Assembly (NCBI GenBank): GCA_002373715.1
Contig: DFLI01000007.1
Location: 1-8,737, forward strand
Reading direction: 5' to 3'
Length of the DNA: 8,737 nucleotides
Source of the DNA: Bacteroidales bacterium UBA3623
Lineage (GTDB): Bacteria; Bacteroidota; Bacteroidia; Bacteroidales; UBA932
Positions 1 through 5,768 of the stretch are shown piece by piece. The notes under the pieces were generated by a model that was not told the DNA's origin, did not search any database, and saw only the letters and a program-made list of their open reading frames with translations. How positions within the stretch are numbered: the first letter of the stretch is position 1; every line of letters begins with the position of its first letter. The translations under genes and the position numbers were made by a program.

Positions 1-2
1 AG

Positions 3-611
3 ACCAAGTTCATCGAAGGTGGCGCCGGCTTCATGTCCCTGATCATCATCTGCTTGATCATCGGTATGGCTCTCGCTATCGAGCGTATCCTTTATTTGGC
101 CTTCTCCAAGACCAACACAACCAAACTGCTCGAGGATGTAGAGGCAGCTCTCGCTAAGGGTGGTATCGAAGAAGCCAAGAAGGTTTGCCGCGAAACCCGT
201 GGTCCCGTGGCCTCCATCTTCTACCAGGGTCTCCTCCGCGCAGACCAGGGTATCGATGTTGTTGAAAAGACCATCGTTTCCTATGGCGGCGTTCAGATGA
301 GCCTCATGGAGAACGGCCTCAGCTGGATTGGTCTGTTCATCTCCATCGCCCCGTCCCTCGGATTCCTTGGTACCGTTATCGGTATGATCCAGGCCTTCGA
401 CGCTATCCAGGCTGCCGGTGATATCTCCCCGAACGTTGTGGCTGGCGGTATGAAGGTTGCCCTTATCACCACCGTGGGTGGTCTTATCGTTGCTATGATC
501 CTCCAGATCTTCTACAACTACATCATCGCTAAGATCGACGCTCTGTCCATCGATATGGAAGACTCTTCCATCCGCTTCGTGGACACCATGGTAAAATACA
601 ACAAGAAGTAA
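3..611 (+). CDS. exbB: ExbB/TolQ-family proton channel subunit, 5' end missing
   Basis: Inner-membrane proton-channel subunit that works with ExbD to drive TonB-dependent transport across the outer membrane. The reading frame is open to the left edge: the codons before the ATG at 33 encode TKFIEGGAGF, which continues the usual N-terminal region of Bacteroidetes ExbB. The gene therefore starts outside the window and the ATG at 33 is internal. Numbering from that ATG, there is a membrane helix at about 1-20, a cytoplasmic stretch at about 25-90, and two helices at about 97-120 and 138-165. The last two carry the MotA/TolQ/ExbB signature GFLGTVIGMIQAF (110-122) and the small-residue-rich stretch GGMKVALITTVGGLIVA. 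It heads a cluster with a small membrane protein and two ExbD genes. TolQ is the alternative name; the paired ExbD genes and the phylum favour ExbB. Confidence 0.93.
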   Translation, partial: TKFIEGGAGFMSLIIICLIIGMALAIERILYLAFSKTNTTKLLEDVEAALAKGGIEEAKKVCRETRGPVASIFYQGLLRADQGIDVVEKTIVSYGGVQMSLMENGLSWIGLFISIAPSLGFLGTVIGMIQAFDAIQAAGDISPNVVAGGMKVALITTVGGLIVAMILQIFYNYIIAKIDALSIDMEDSSIRFVDTMVKYNKK

Positions 612-635
612 TCAACCCCTTTAATTCCAGATACA

Positions 636-1094
636 ATGGAAAACCAGAAATACGCTAAAATCACCAAGATAATCCTCTGGGTCCTCATGGGCCTGAGTAT
701 CTGCGTGCTGGTCTGGGGTATGATTAAGGGATATCCGGACAACGTAGCCGCAGATAACGGTACTGTAGACCCTCTGCTGTACTGGGCATACATCGTGCTG
801 GGTATCGCTGTCTTGGCAGTGGTTGGTCTGGGCCTGTACGTCACGGCCAAAACCAATCCCAAGGGTCTTGTTAAAATCGGTATCGCAGTTGTTGCAGCCG
901 CCGTTCTGTTCGGTATCTGCTACCTGCTGGCTTCCGGCGCCCCCGCCATCGGTTATTCCGGTGCCACTCCGCCTACTGCCACCGAGCTTAAGATGACTGA
1001 CACCATCCTCAACCTCGCCTACCTCGTTGGTGCGGCAGCTATCCTGTCCATCATCTGTGGCGAAGTCCTGATGACCATCCGCAATAAAAAGTAA
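636..1094 (+). CDS. Small four-helix membrane protein of the exbB-exbD cluster, function unknown
   Basis: I do not recognise a named family. The 152-residue protein shows four hydrophobic segments at about 9-31, 47-70, 78-99 and 122-146. A short polar loop (KGYPDNVAADNGTVDP) follows the first helix and a Gly/Pro/Thr-rich loop (about 100-118) follows the third. It ends in a basic tail, RNKK. There is no signal peptidase site or catalytic motif. It lies 24 bases after exbB and 8 bases before the first exbD, so it is almost certainly co-transcribed with them. From memory, a small membrane protein in this slot recurs in Bacteroidetes exbB-exbD-exbD clusters, which suggests an accessory or assembly subunit of the proton channel. 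That role is inference from position only. Confidence 0.8.
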   Translation: MENQKYAKITKIILWVLMGLSICVLVWGMIKGYPDNVAADNGTVDPLLYWAYIVLGIAVLAVVGLGLYVTAKTNPKGLVKIGIAVVAAAVLFGICYLLASGAPAIGYSGATPPTATELKMTDTILNLAYLVGAAAILSIICGEVLMTIRNKK

Positions 1095-1102
1095 AGGTAA
1101 CC

Positions 1103-1666
1103 ATGGCAAGAAGAAAATTTGAAGCAATCGGTTCCACGGCAGATATCGCGTTCCTGCTCCTGTGCTACTTCCTCATGACTACAACCATGGGTGATCAGTC
1201 GGGTCTGCAGCGCCGCCTTCCCCCCATCCCGGACAGCAATCAGGTCCAGGACCAGAAGGTGAACCGCCGTAACATCATCATCGTCAGAATCAACTCTGCC
1301 GATAAGCTGTTTGCCGGTAGCGAAGCCATGGATATCTCCCTCTTGAAAGACAAAATCAAAGAGTTCCTCACCAACCCCACCAACGACCCGAACCTCCCCG
1401 AAAAGGAGCCCAAGGAAATTGAGGGTAAGACCTACCAGGTGTCTAAGGGTGTTATCTCCCTCCAGAACGACCGTGGTACCAGTTATCAAGCATACATCGC
1501 CGTTCAGAACGAACTGGTAAAGGCTGTGAACGAACTCCGAGACGATTTCTCCAGAGCCAACTTCGGCAAGAAGTTCTCCCGCCTCACGGAGGAAGAGCAG
1601 GACATTGTTAAGAAGGCTGTGCCTCAGAACATTTCCGAGGCAGAACCTAAGGATACCGGTAAATAA
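1103..1666 (+). CDS. exbD: ExbD/TolR-family proton channel subunit (first copy)
   Basis: Partner of ExbB in the TonB energising complex: one membrane helix with a periplasmic domain. The N-terminal STADIAFLLLCYFLMTTTM (residues 11-28) is the ExbD membrane helix. Asp14 is the membrane aspartate expected to carry protons, equivalent to Asp25 of E. coli ExbD. The rest (about 30-187) is periplasmic and longer than in E. coli ExbD (141 residues), with an extra charged, helix-prone stretch at about 135-175. The start at 1103 leaves only about ten residues before the helix, usual for the Bacteroidetes form. It lies 8 bases after the four-helix protein and 18 bases before a second exbD. The stop is followed directly by two more in-frame stops (TAA TAA TAG, 1664-1672). 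Confidence 0.92.
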   Translation: MARRKFEAIGSTADIAFLLLCYFLMTTTMGDQSGLQRRLPPIPDSNQVQDQKVNRRNIIIVRINSADKLFAGSEAMDISLLKDKIKEFLTNPTNDPNLPEKEPKEIEGKTYQVSKGVISLQNDRGTSYQAYIAVQNELVKAVNELRDDFSRANFGKKFSRLTEEEQDIVKKAVPQNISEAEPKDTGK

Positions 1667-1670
1667 TAAT

Positions 1671-1676
1671 AGGAGG
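1671..1676 (+). promoter_or_regulatory. Strong Shine-Dalgarno site for the second exbD
   Basis: A full AGGAGG lies 8 bases before the ATG at 1685. It overlaps the last of three tandem stop codons of the first exbD. It is the only perfect Shine-Dalgarno in the window; the other starts have none or a partial AAGG. Bacteroidetes use such sites sparingly, so this may keep the second ExbD well translated. Confidence 0.7.
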
Positions 1677-1684
1677 TAAGAATT

Positions 1685-2158
1685 ATGTCAAAATTTGGAA
1701 GTTCCAGCAATAAGAAGGAAGTCCCTCAGGCATCATCCAACTCCCTGTCCGATATCGTGTTCATGCTCCTGTTCTTCTTCATGGTAACCACCCAGATGCG
1801 TGAAACCGAGCAGAAGGTGAAAGTCACCATGCCGGTTGCATCCGAGGTTGCCAAGCTGGAGCGCAAGGACCTGAGTGCCAACATCAATATCGGTAGCCCT
1901 ACTCTTCAGTACCAGGCTAAATTCGGTACCGATGCCCGCATTCAGCTCAACGATTCTTTCAAGAGCGTTAATGACATCCGTGACTTCATCGCCGCCGAGC
2001 GTGACGCCATGTCCGAAGCAGAGCGTTCCCTCATGACCGTGAACCTCCGCGTAGACCAGGACGTCCGCATGGGTATTGTGTCCGATGTAAAGCAGGAGCT
2101 GCGTCGCTGCTCCGCTCTCAAAATTATGTACGCTGCCAGAAAACCTGCGCAGGACTAA
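1685..2158 (+). CDS. exbD: ExbD/TolR-family proton channel subunit (second copy)
   Basis: Second ExbD-type subunit, 157 residues. A polar Ser/Lys-rich N-terminus (1-20) precedes the membrane helix LSDIVFMLLFFFMVTTQM (21-38), with the proton-carrying Asp at residue 23. The periplasmic part (about 45-157) ends in NLRVDQDVRMGIVSDVKQEL and LKIMYAARKP, which matches the fold pattern of ExbD periplasmic domains: a residue stretch like the 'D..v.y..v..v...' element, then a final strand. It differs clearly from the first copy in length and periplasmic sequence, so the two are diverged paralogs rather than a recent duplication. It is the last gene before the terminator at 2181-2209. Confidence 0.92.
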   Translation: MSKFGSSSNKKEVPQASSNSLSDIVFMLLFFFMVTTQMRETEQKVKVTMPVASEVAKLERKDLSANINIGSPTLQYQAKFGTDARIQLNDSFKSVNDIRDFIAAERDAMSEAERSLMTVNLRVDQDVRMGIVSDVKQELRRCSALKIMYAARKPAQD

Positions 2159-2180
2159 TTTGAGCATCGCTATTATTAGA

Positions 2181-2209
2181 AAAAGCAGCCTCTCGGGGCT
2201 GCTTTTTTT
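2181..2209 (+). terminator. Rho-independent terminator of the exbB-exbD cluster
   Basis: A perfect 10-base stem, AAAAGCAGCC (2181-2190) pairing with GGCTGCTTTT (2197-2206), has a six-base loop TCTCGG and runs into seven T residues (2203-2209). It begins 22 bases after the stop of the second exbD and closes that operon. Confidence 0.93.
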
Positions 2210-2267
2210 GCTTCAGAAAATGCAACTTTTTTTCCTTTCTCTAACATACTCTCTCTCAAAAGATTAA

Positions 2268-2300
2268 ATGAAGAATCGCCTCACTAAGAAGCACGCGTAA
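2268..2300 (+). other. Possible ten-codon micro-ORF in the intergenic leader
   Basis: ATG at 2268 opens a ten-codon frame, MKNRLTKKHA, ending in TAA at 2298-2300. The hairpin at 2301-2323 starts on the very next base. Four of the ten residues are Lys or Arg. A frame this short occurs easily by chance, no ribosome-binding site is evident, and no promoter consensus lies just upstream. It is listed because of its exact placement before the hairpin. Confidence 0.15.
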
Positions 2301-2323
2301 TTAACTCTGAATCACGGAGTTAA
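2301..2323 (+). repeat. Inverted repeat (hairpin) in the leader before the HTH-like gene
   Basis: TTAACTC (2301-2307) pairs with GAGTTAA (2317-2323). A further T-G wobble and a G-C pair give a nine-base stem with loop AATCA (2310-2314). No T run follows, so it is not a standard terminator. It could be a protein-binding operator or an RNA structure. Confidence 0.4.
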
Positions 2324-2352
2324 GTCGCGGAAAAATTAACGCCCTAATTTTT

Positions 2353-2413
2353 CATAATCTTTTGGCTACTAACTATTTTAGCATGGCTAATTTAATTAAT
2401 CCCCCAGATTATG
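2353..2413 (+). promoter_or_regulatory. Start-codon-masking inverted repeat and TGGCTA direct repeats
   Basis: CATAATCT (2353-2360) is the exact reverse complement of AGATTATG (2406-2413), and the second arm contains the start codon of the gene at 2411. In RNA this would pair the AUG. Inside it, TGGCTA occurs twice (2363-2368 and 2384-2389), 21 bases apart, that is two helical turns. A small hairpin TTAGC-ATG-GCTAA (2378-2390) overlaps the second copy. A TATTTTAG at 2374 differs by one base from the Bacteroidetes -7 consensus but has no matching -33 element. Function is inferred only. Confidence 0.3.
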
Positions 2414-2944
2414 AAACGCATCCAAGTCAAACATCCCCGAGGACTCGCATTCCTTTTTAAAAGCCGCCGCATCCAAAGAACCCGCATTCAGGAAGAACTG
2501 GTCTGGTTAAGTATCTTCCTGGAAGAATGGTTCTGGCAAAACCACGACATGAAAGAGGCCAACCAATACCAGGAGCCGGAATACATTCTCAAACGATGGG
2601 AGAAACTCCTGAAACAAGTGCTGGGCGGCCCCGGTTATGGAGACGGAATCCTTCAGGATATACTGAACCAGCGCATGGGCAATCTATTGGTGCGCCTCAA
2701 GGCCGACATCCCCTTCATCCCGGAAACGGATTACTTTGCTTACTCCTACTTTGTGGCCGGATTTGAGAACCATATGGTAGCTCACCTTCTGGGTCTTCCG
2801 TCCGCCAAGATAGTCTCCGCTATCAAATCCCGCCTCAAAGACCAATTCCTGCAAATTCACTCTCCTTACAAATTCGAATATCTGGAGCTCCTGCGCCCCC
2901 AGAAGTTGCCGAATTGTCAAAGAAATGCTATCTTTGCAAGATAG
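2411..2944 (+). CDS. Small uncharacterised protein with a LuxR-like helix-turn-helix
   Basis: I do not recognise a named family. The 177-residue protein has a basic N-terminus (1-25), an aromatic, acidic helical stretch (about 28-45, with EELVWLSIFLEEWFW), and a mid part (55-105) without known motifs. Residues about 107-147 (FAYSYFVAGFENHMVAHLLG, then LPSAKIVSAIKSRLK) resemble the DNA-binding helices of Bacteroidetes LuxR-type regulators. In those, a 'GFSNKEIAHLLN' helix precedes a 'TV...RSRLRKKL' recognition helix. This suggests DNA or RNA binding, but without a recognisable sensor domain. No signal peptide or membrane helix is seen, so it is probably cytoplasmic. The stop is followed by two more in-frame stops (TAG TAG TAA), and the last ~15 codons overlap the asnS promoter. 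The repeats just upstream could be its own operator. Confidence 0.72.
   Translation: MKRIQVKHPRGLAFLFKSRRIQRTRIQEELVWLSIFLEEWFWQNHDMKEANQYQEPEYILKRWEKLLKQVLGGPGYGDGILQDILNQRMGNLLVRLKADIPFIPETDYFAYSYFVAGFENHMVAHLLGLPSAKIVSAIKSRLKDQFLQIHSPYKFEYLELLRPQKLPNCQRNAIFAR
2906..2936 (+). promoter_or_regulatory. Bacteroidetes-type promoter of asnS
   Basis: TTG at 2906-2908 (-33 element), a 20-base spacer, and TATCTTTG at 2929-2936 match the primary Bacteroidetes promoter (TTTG, about 19-21 bases, TAnnTTTG). Transcription should begin near 2943, giving a leader of about 16 bases before the ATG at 2959. The promoter lies inside the coding sequence of the preceding gene. Confidence 0.82.
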
Positions 2945-2958
2945 TAGTAAAGCATTCT

Positions 2959-4362
2959 ATGGAAACTCTAAAAAGAACCAAAATCAAGGATCTCCTGGCC
3001 GCCAAGCCGGGAATTGAGGTGCTCGCCAAAGGTTGGGTACGCACCAAAAGAGGCAACAAGCAGGTAAAGTTCATCGCCCTCAATGACGGTTCTACCATTA
3101 ACAATATACAGATAGTAGCCAACGCCGAACTCTTCGACGAAGAACTCTTCAAGAAGATTACCACCGGCGCTTCCCTCTCCGTGAGGGGCAAGCTGGTAGA
3201 ATCCGTGGGCAGCGGACAGGCCGTAGAAATCCAGGCCACCGATATCCAGGTGCTCGGAGAATGCGACCCTATGCGCTTCCCTCTCCAGAAAAAGGACACT
3301 ACGCTGGAATACCTTCGCAGCGTGGCCCACATGCGCCTCAGAACCAACACCTTCGGTGCCGTCCTTCGCATCCGCAACCAGATGGCCTATGCCATTCACA
3401 CCTTCTTCAACCAGAAGGGCTTCGTATACCTCCACACTCCCCTCATCACCGAAAGTGATGCCGAGGGCGCCGGAGACATGTTCCAGGTAACCACCCTGGA
3501 TCTGAAGAACATCCCCCTGGATAAGAAGGGAAATGTAGACTTCTCCAAAGACTTCTTCGGCAAGAAGACGTCCCTCACCGTTTCCGGTCAGCTGGAAGGT
3601 GAACTGGGCGCCACGGCCGTAGGAGAAATCTACACCTTTGGTCCCACCTTCCGCGCAGAGAATTCCAACACGCCCCGCCACCTGGCAGAGTTCTGGATGA
3701 TAGAGCCCGAGATGGCCTTCTACGACATCAACGACAACATGGAACTGGCCGAGGAATTCGTAAAATTCCTGGTACAGTGGGCCCTGGATCACTGCATGGA
3801 CGACCTCCAGTTCCTCAACGACAAGTACGATGACGGCCTCATAGAGCGCATGCGCAGCGTCCTGGGCATTGCCTTCCAGAAGGTCACCTACACGGAAGCC
3901 GTAGAAATTCTGGAGAAAGCCATCGCAGACGGTGTCAAGTTTGAGTATCCGGTTCACTGGGGCACAGACTTCCAGAGCGAACACGAGCGTTATCTGGTAG
4001 AAAAGCACTTTGGCAAACCCGTTATCCTCATAGATTTCCCCAAGGACATCAAGGCCTTCTACATGAAGCAGAACGAAGACGGCCGCACCGTCCGCGGTAT
4101 GGACGTCCTCTTCCCCAAGATTGGAGAAATAATTGGCGGCTCCGAGCGTGAGTCCTCCCTGGAGAAACTGGAAACCCGCATCGAAGAGCTGGGTATGTCC
4201 CGCAAGAACCTGGAGTGGTACATAGACACCCGTCGCTACGGAACCGTGCCGCACAGCGGCTTCGGCCTAGGCTTCGAGCGCCTGCTCCTATTCGTCACCG
4301 GCATGTCCAACATCCGAGACGTAATCCCGTTCCCCAGAACCCCGAAAAACGCAGAGTTTTAA
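2959..4362 (+). CDS. asnS: Asparaginyl-tRNA synthetase
   Basis: Cytoplasmic class IIb synthetase that attaches asparagine to tRNA(Asn) using ATP. At 467 residues it has the normal family length. The N-terminal OB-fold anticodon-binding domain spans about 20-100 (VLAKGWVRTKRGNKQVKFIA, then LNDGST). The catalytic core includes HTPLITESDAEGAGDMF (159-175), motif 2 around FRAENSNTPRHLAEFWMIEPE (231-251) with Arg232 and Glu234, and motif 3 GFGLGFERLLLF (434-445) with the ATP-contacting Arg441. It ends RDVIPFPRTP, as in bacterial AsnRS. An upstream ATG at 2914 is in frame but lies before the -7 promoter element, and family proteins begin METLKRTK, so 2959 is chosen. It is transcribed from its own promoter and followed by a terminator-like hairpin. 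Confidence 0.97.
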   Translation: METLKRTKIKDLLAAKPGIEVLAKGWVRTKRGNKQVKFIALNDGSTINNIQIVANAELFDEELFKKITTGASLSVRGKLVESVGSGQAVEIQATDIQVLGECDPMRFPLQKKDTTLEYLRSVAHMRLRTNTFGAVLRIRNQMAYAIHTFFNQKGFVYLHTPLITESDAEGAGDMFQVTTLDLKNIPLDKKGNVDFSKDFFGKKTSLTVSGQLEGELGATAVGEIYTFGPTFRAENSNTPRHLAEFWMIEPEMAFYDINDNMELAEEFVKFLVQWALDHCMDDLQFLNDKYDDGLIERMRSVLGIAFQKVTYTEAVEILEKAIADGVKFEYPVHWGTDFQSEHERYLVEKHFGKPVILIDFPKDIKAFYMKQNEDGRTVRGMDVLFPKIGEIIGGSERESSLEKLETRIEELGMSRKNLEWYIDTRRYGTVPHSGFGLGFERLLLFVTGMSNIRDVIPFPRTPKNAEF

Positions 4363-4375
4363 CGGCTGAAATCCT

Positions 4376-4401
4376 CCTCCCCTGGCCACAGGGGAGGTTT
4401 T
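4376..4401 (+). terminator. Terminator-like hairpin after asnS
   Basis: CCTCCCCTG (4376-4384) and CAGGGGAGG (4389-4397) form a perfect nine-base, GC-rich stem with loop GCCA, followed by TTTT (4398-4401). The T run is short, so termination may be partial and let some transcription continue into udk, whose start lies 25 bases further on with no clear promoter of its own. Confidence 0.7.
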
Positions 4402-4425
4402 ACAAAGAATATAAGGTATTAGATT

Positions 4426-5058
4426 ATGCTCGTCATTGGTATTGCAGGAGGCTCCGGCTCCGGAAAAACCACGGTGGTAAAAGCCATCGTGAACCAGCTT
4501 CAGGGACGCGTAGTGGTAATCCCCCAGGATTCCTACTACAAAGATTCCAGCCACGTTCCCGTAGAGGAGCGCAAGAACATCAACTTCGACCACCCGGACG
4601 CCATTGACTGGAAGCTCATGTGCCAGCAAATCCGTGAGCTCAAAAGCGGCCGAACCATCGAGCAGCCGGTCTATTCCTACATCACCTGCTCCCGTTCCAC
4701 CACGGAAACCATTACGGTAGAGCCGGCCGATGTCATCATCGTGGAAGGCATCCTCATCTTCACCTGCAAGGAGCTGAGAGACCAGATGAACATCAAGATT
4801 TTCGTAGATGCCGACGACGACGATCGCGTACTGCGCATCATCGTGAGGGACATCGCCGAACGTGGCCGCACCATTGAAACGGCCATAGAACATTACTGCG
4901 ATACGGTGAAACCCATGCACCTGCAGTTCATCGAGCCGTCCAAGCGTTATGCAGATGTCATTGTCCCCCAGGGCGGGCACAACCGGGTGGCCATTGACAT
5001 CCTCACCAACACCGTAGAAAAAGCGCTGAACCAGAAGAAAGCCAAACGCAAAAAATGA
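4426..5058 (+). CDS. udk: Uridine kinase (uridine/cytidine monophosphokinase)
   Basis: Cytoplasmic pyrimidine-salvage enzyme that phosphorylates uridine and cytidine to UMP and CMP with ATP or GTP. At 210 residues it matches the bacterial Udk length. Visible motifs are the P-loop GGSGSGKT (8-15), DSYYKD (35-40), NFDHPDAID (53-61), PVYSYITCSR (81-90, nucleoside-binding region), VIIVEGIL (103-110, Walker B region) and the lid RDIAERGR (141-148). FIEPSKRYADVIVPQGG (168-184) closes the core, and a lysine-rich tail ends the protein. The start directly before the P-loop strand is the only sensible one. Its stop overlaps the start of the next gene as ATGA (5055-5058), indicating translational coupling and a shared operon. 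No TAnnTTTG promoter is seen in the 63-base gap after asnS. Confidence 0.95.
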   Translation: MLVIGIAGGSGSGKTTVVKAIVNQLQGRVVVIPQDSYYKDSSHVPVEERKNINFDHPDAIDWKLMCQQIRELKSGRTIEQPVYSYITCSRSTTETITVEPADVIIVEGILIFTCKELRDQMNIKIFVDADDDDRVLRIIVRDIAERGRTIETAIEHYCDTVKPMHLQFIEPSKRYADVIVPQGGHNRVAIDILTNTVEKALNQKKAKRKK

Positions 5059-5768
5059 AGCTAACCCCGGATCAGAAAGCAGGAATCTACATCACCGTGA
5101 GTGTTCATCTCGCGGTGATTATCGTATTGCTGCTCATCCGGATTGGCCAGGAAATCCAGCGGGAGAACAGCTTTGTGCTGGACTTCTCCCAGCAGGAAGA
5201 AATGGAGCGCAAACAGGAGGAAGCCCAGTTGAAGGAACTCACGGCCGAACAGGTAGAAAGGCTGCTGGCCGCCGCCGAGGGCATCCCCATCCGCAACGTC
5301 ACCGTGGACCGCAGCGCCCTCAAGGACGACCGCGGCACCAACGCCGACGAGCTGTACAAAGAGGCCGAACGCCTGGCACAGGAGTTGAAAGATGGACAGA
5401 ACCGCCAGGTGGAAGACCCCGAGGCCTTTGCCGCAGCCGCAGACCCTGTGAAACCCCAGCCGCAGAAAACCCAGGAGAAAACCTACAGCGGTCCCTCCGT
5501 GCTTTCCTGGAGCCTGGACGGCCGCAAGGCCACCCACCTTCCCATCCCGGCCTACCGCTGCTACGGTGCCGGAGAGGTGGTCGTGATTATTGCCGTGAAC
5601 AACCGGGGAGACGTGGTGAATGCCAAGGTAGACAACGATGTCTCCTCCTCGGACGGCTGCCTGCGCAACTTTGCCATCCGCGCCGCGCGCCTGTCCAAGT
5701 TCTCCTCATCGACCACCGCCCCGGCCCGGCAAATGGGCACCATAACTTACGCTTTTATTGCACAATGA
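5055..5768 (+). CDS. TonB-like single-pass envelope protein
   Basis: Probable energy transducer of the TonB/TolA type, 237 residues: inner-membrane anchored with the bulk in the periplasm. The membrane helix is at about 11-29. It contains Thr14-x3-His18 and Leu25, which line up with Ser16, His20 and Leu27 of the E. coli TonB helix, the residues that contact ExbB-ExbD. A charged helical/coiled-coil stretch (about 45-115, rich in Glu, Lys, Gln) and a short Pro/Lys/Gln linker (about 128-145) follow. The C-terminal domain (about 165-237: GEVVVIIAVNNRGDVVNAKV, then AIRAARLSKF and GTITYAF) has the TonB C-terminal pattern. Cys169 and Cys202 could form a disulfide. It overlaps udk and the next gene by ATGA junctions. 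The family is a good fit; the actual partner receptor is unknown. Confidence 0.8.
   Translation: MKLTPDQKAGIYITVSVHLAVIIVLLLIRIGQEIQRENSFVLDFSQQEEMERKQEEAQLKELTAEQVERLLAAAEGIPIRNVTVDRSALKDDRGTNADELYKEAERLAQELKDGQNRQVEDPEAFAAAADPVKPQPQKTQEKTYSGPSVLSWSLDGRKATHLPIPAYRCYGAGEVVVIIAVNNRGDVVNAKVDNDVSSSDGCLRNFAIRAARLSKFSSSTTAPARQMGTITYAFIAQ

Noticed and set aside
33..35. ATG at 33 as the true exbB start
   Set aside because: The codons before it encode a sequence typical of the ExbB N-terminal region (FIEGGAGF), so the gene is cut by the window edge.
2210..2410. A possible small RNA gene or riboswitch in the AT-rich gap
   Set aside because: I see only short hairpins and repeats, no known riboswitch core, no TAnnTTTG promoter and no terminator within the gap; a structured leader is the most I can support.
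2914..2958. An earlier in-frame ATG for asnS, adding 15 residues
   Set aside because: It lies upstream of the TATCTTTG promoter element and would not be in the asnS transcript; family proteins start at METLKRTK.
2968..4254. A 428-codon open frame on the minus strand opposite asnS
   Set aside because: It is an antisense shadow of a well-conserved synthetase gene; its translation has no recognisable domain and follows the mirror of asnS codon bias.
4376..4397. GC-rich palindrome as a mobile-element end or repeat unit
   Set aside because: It occurs once, directly after a stop codon and is followed by TTTT, so a terminator explains it.
4288..4980. A 230-codon minus-strand frame opposite udk
   Set aside because: It is a shadow of udk and would cross the asnS terminator hairpin; there is no domain or start signal.
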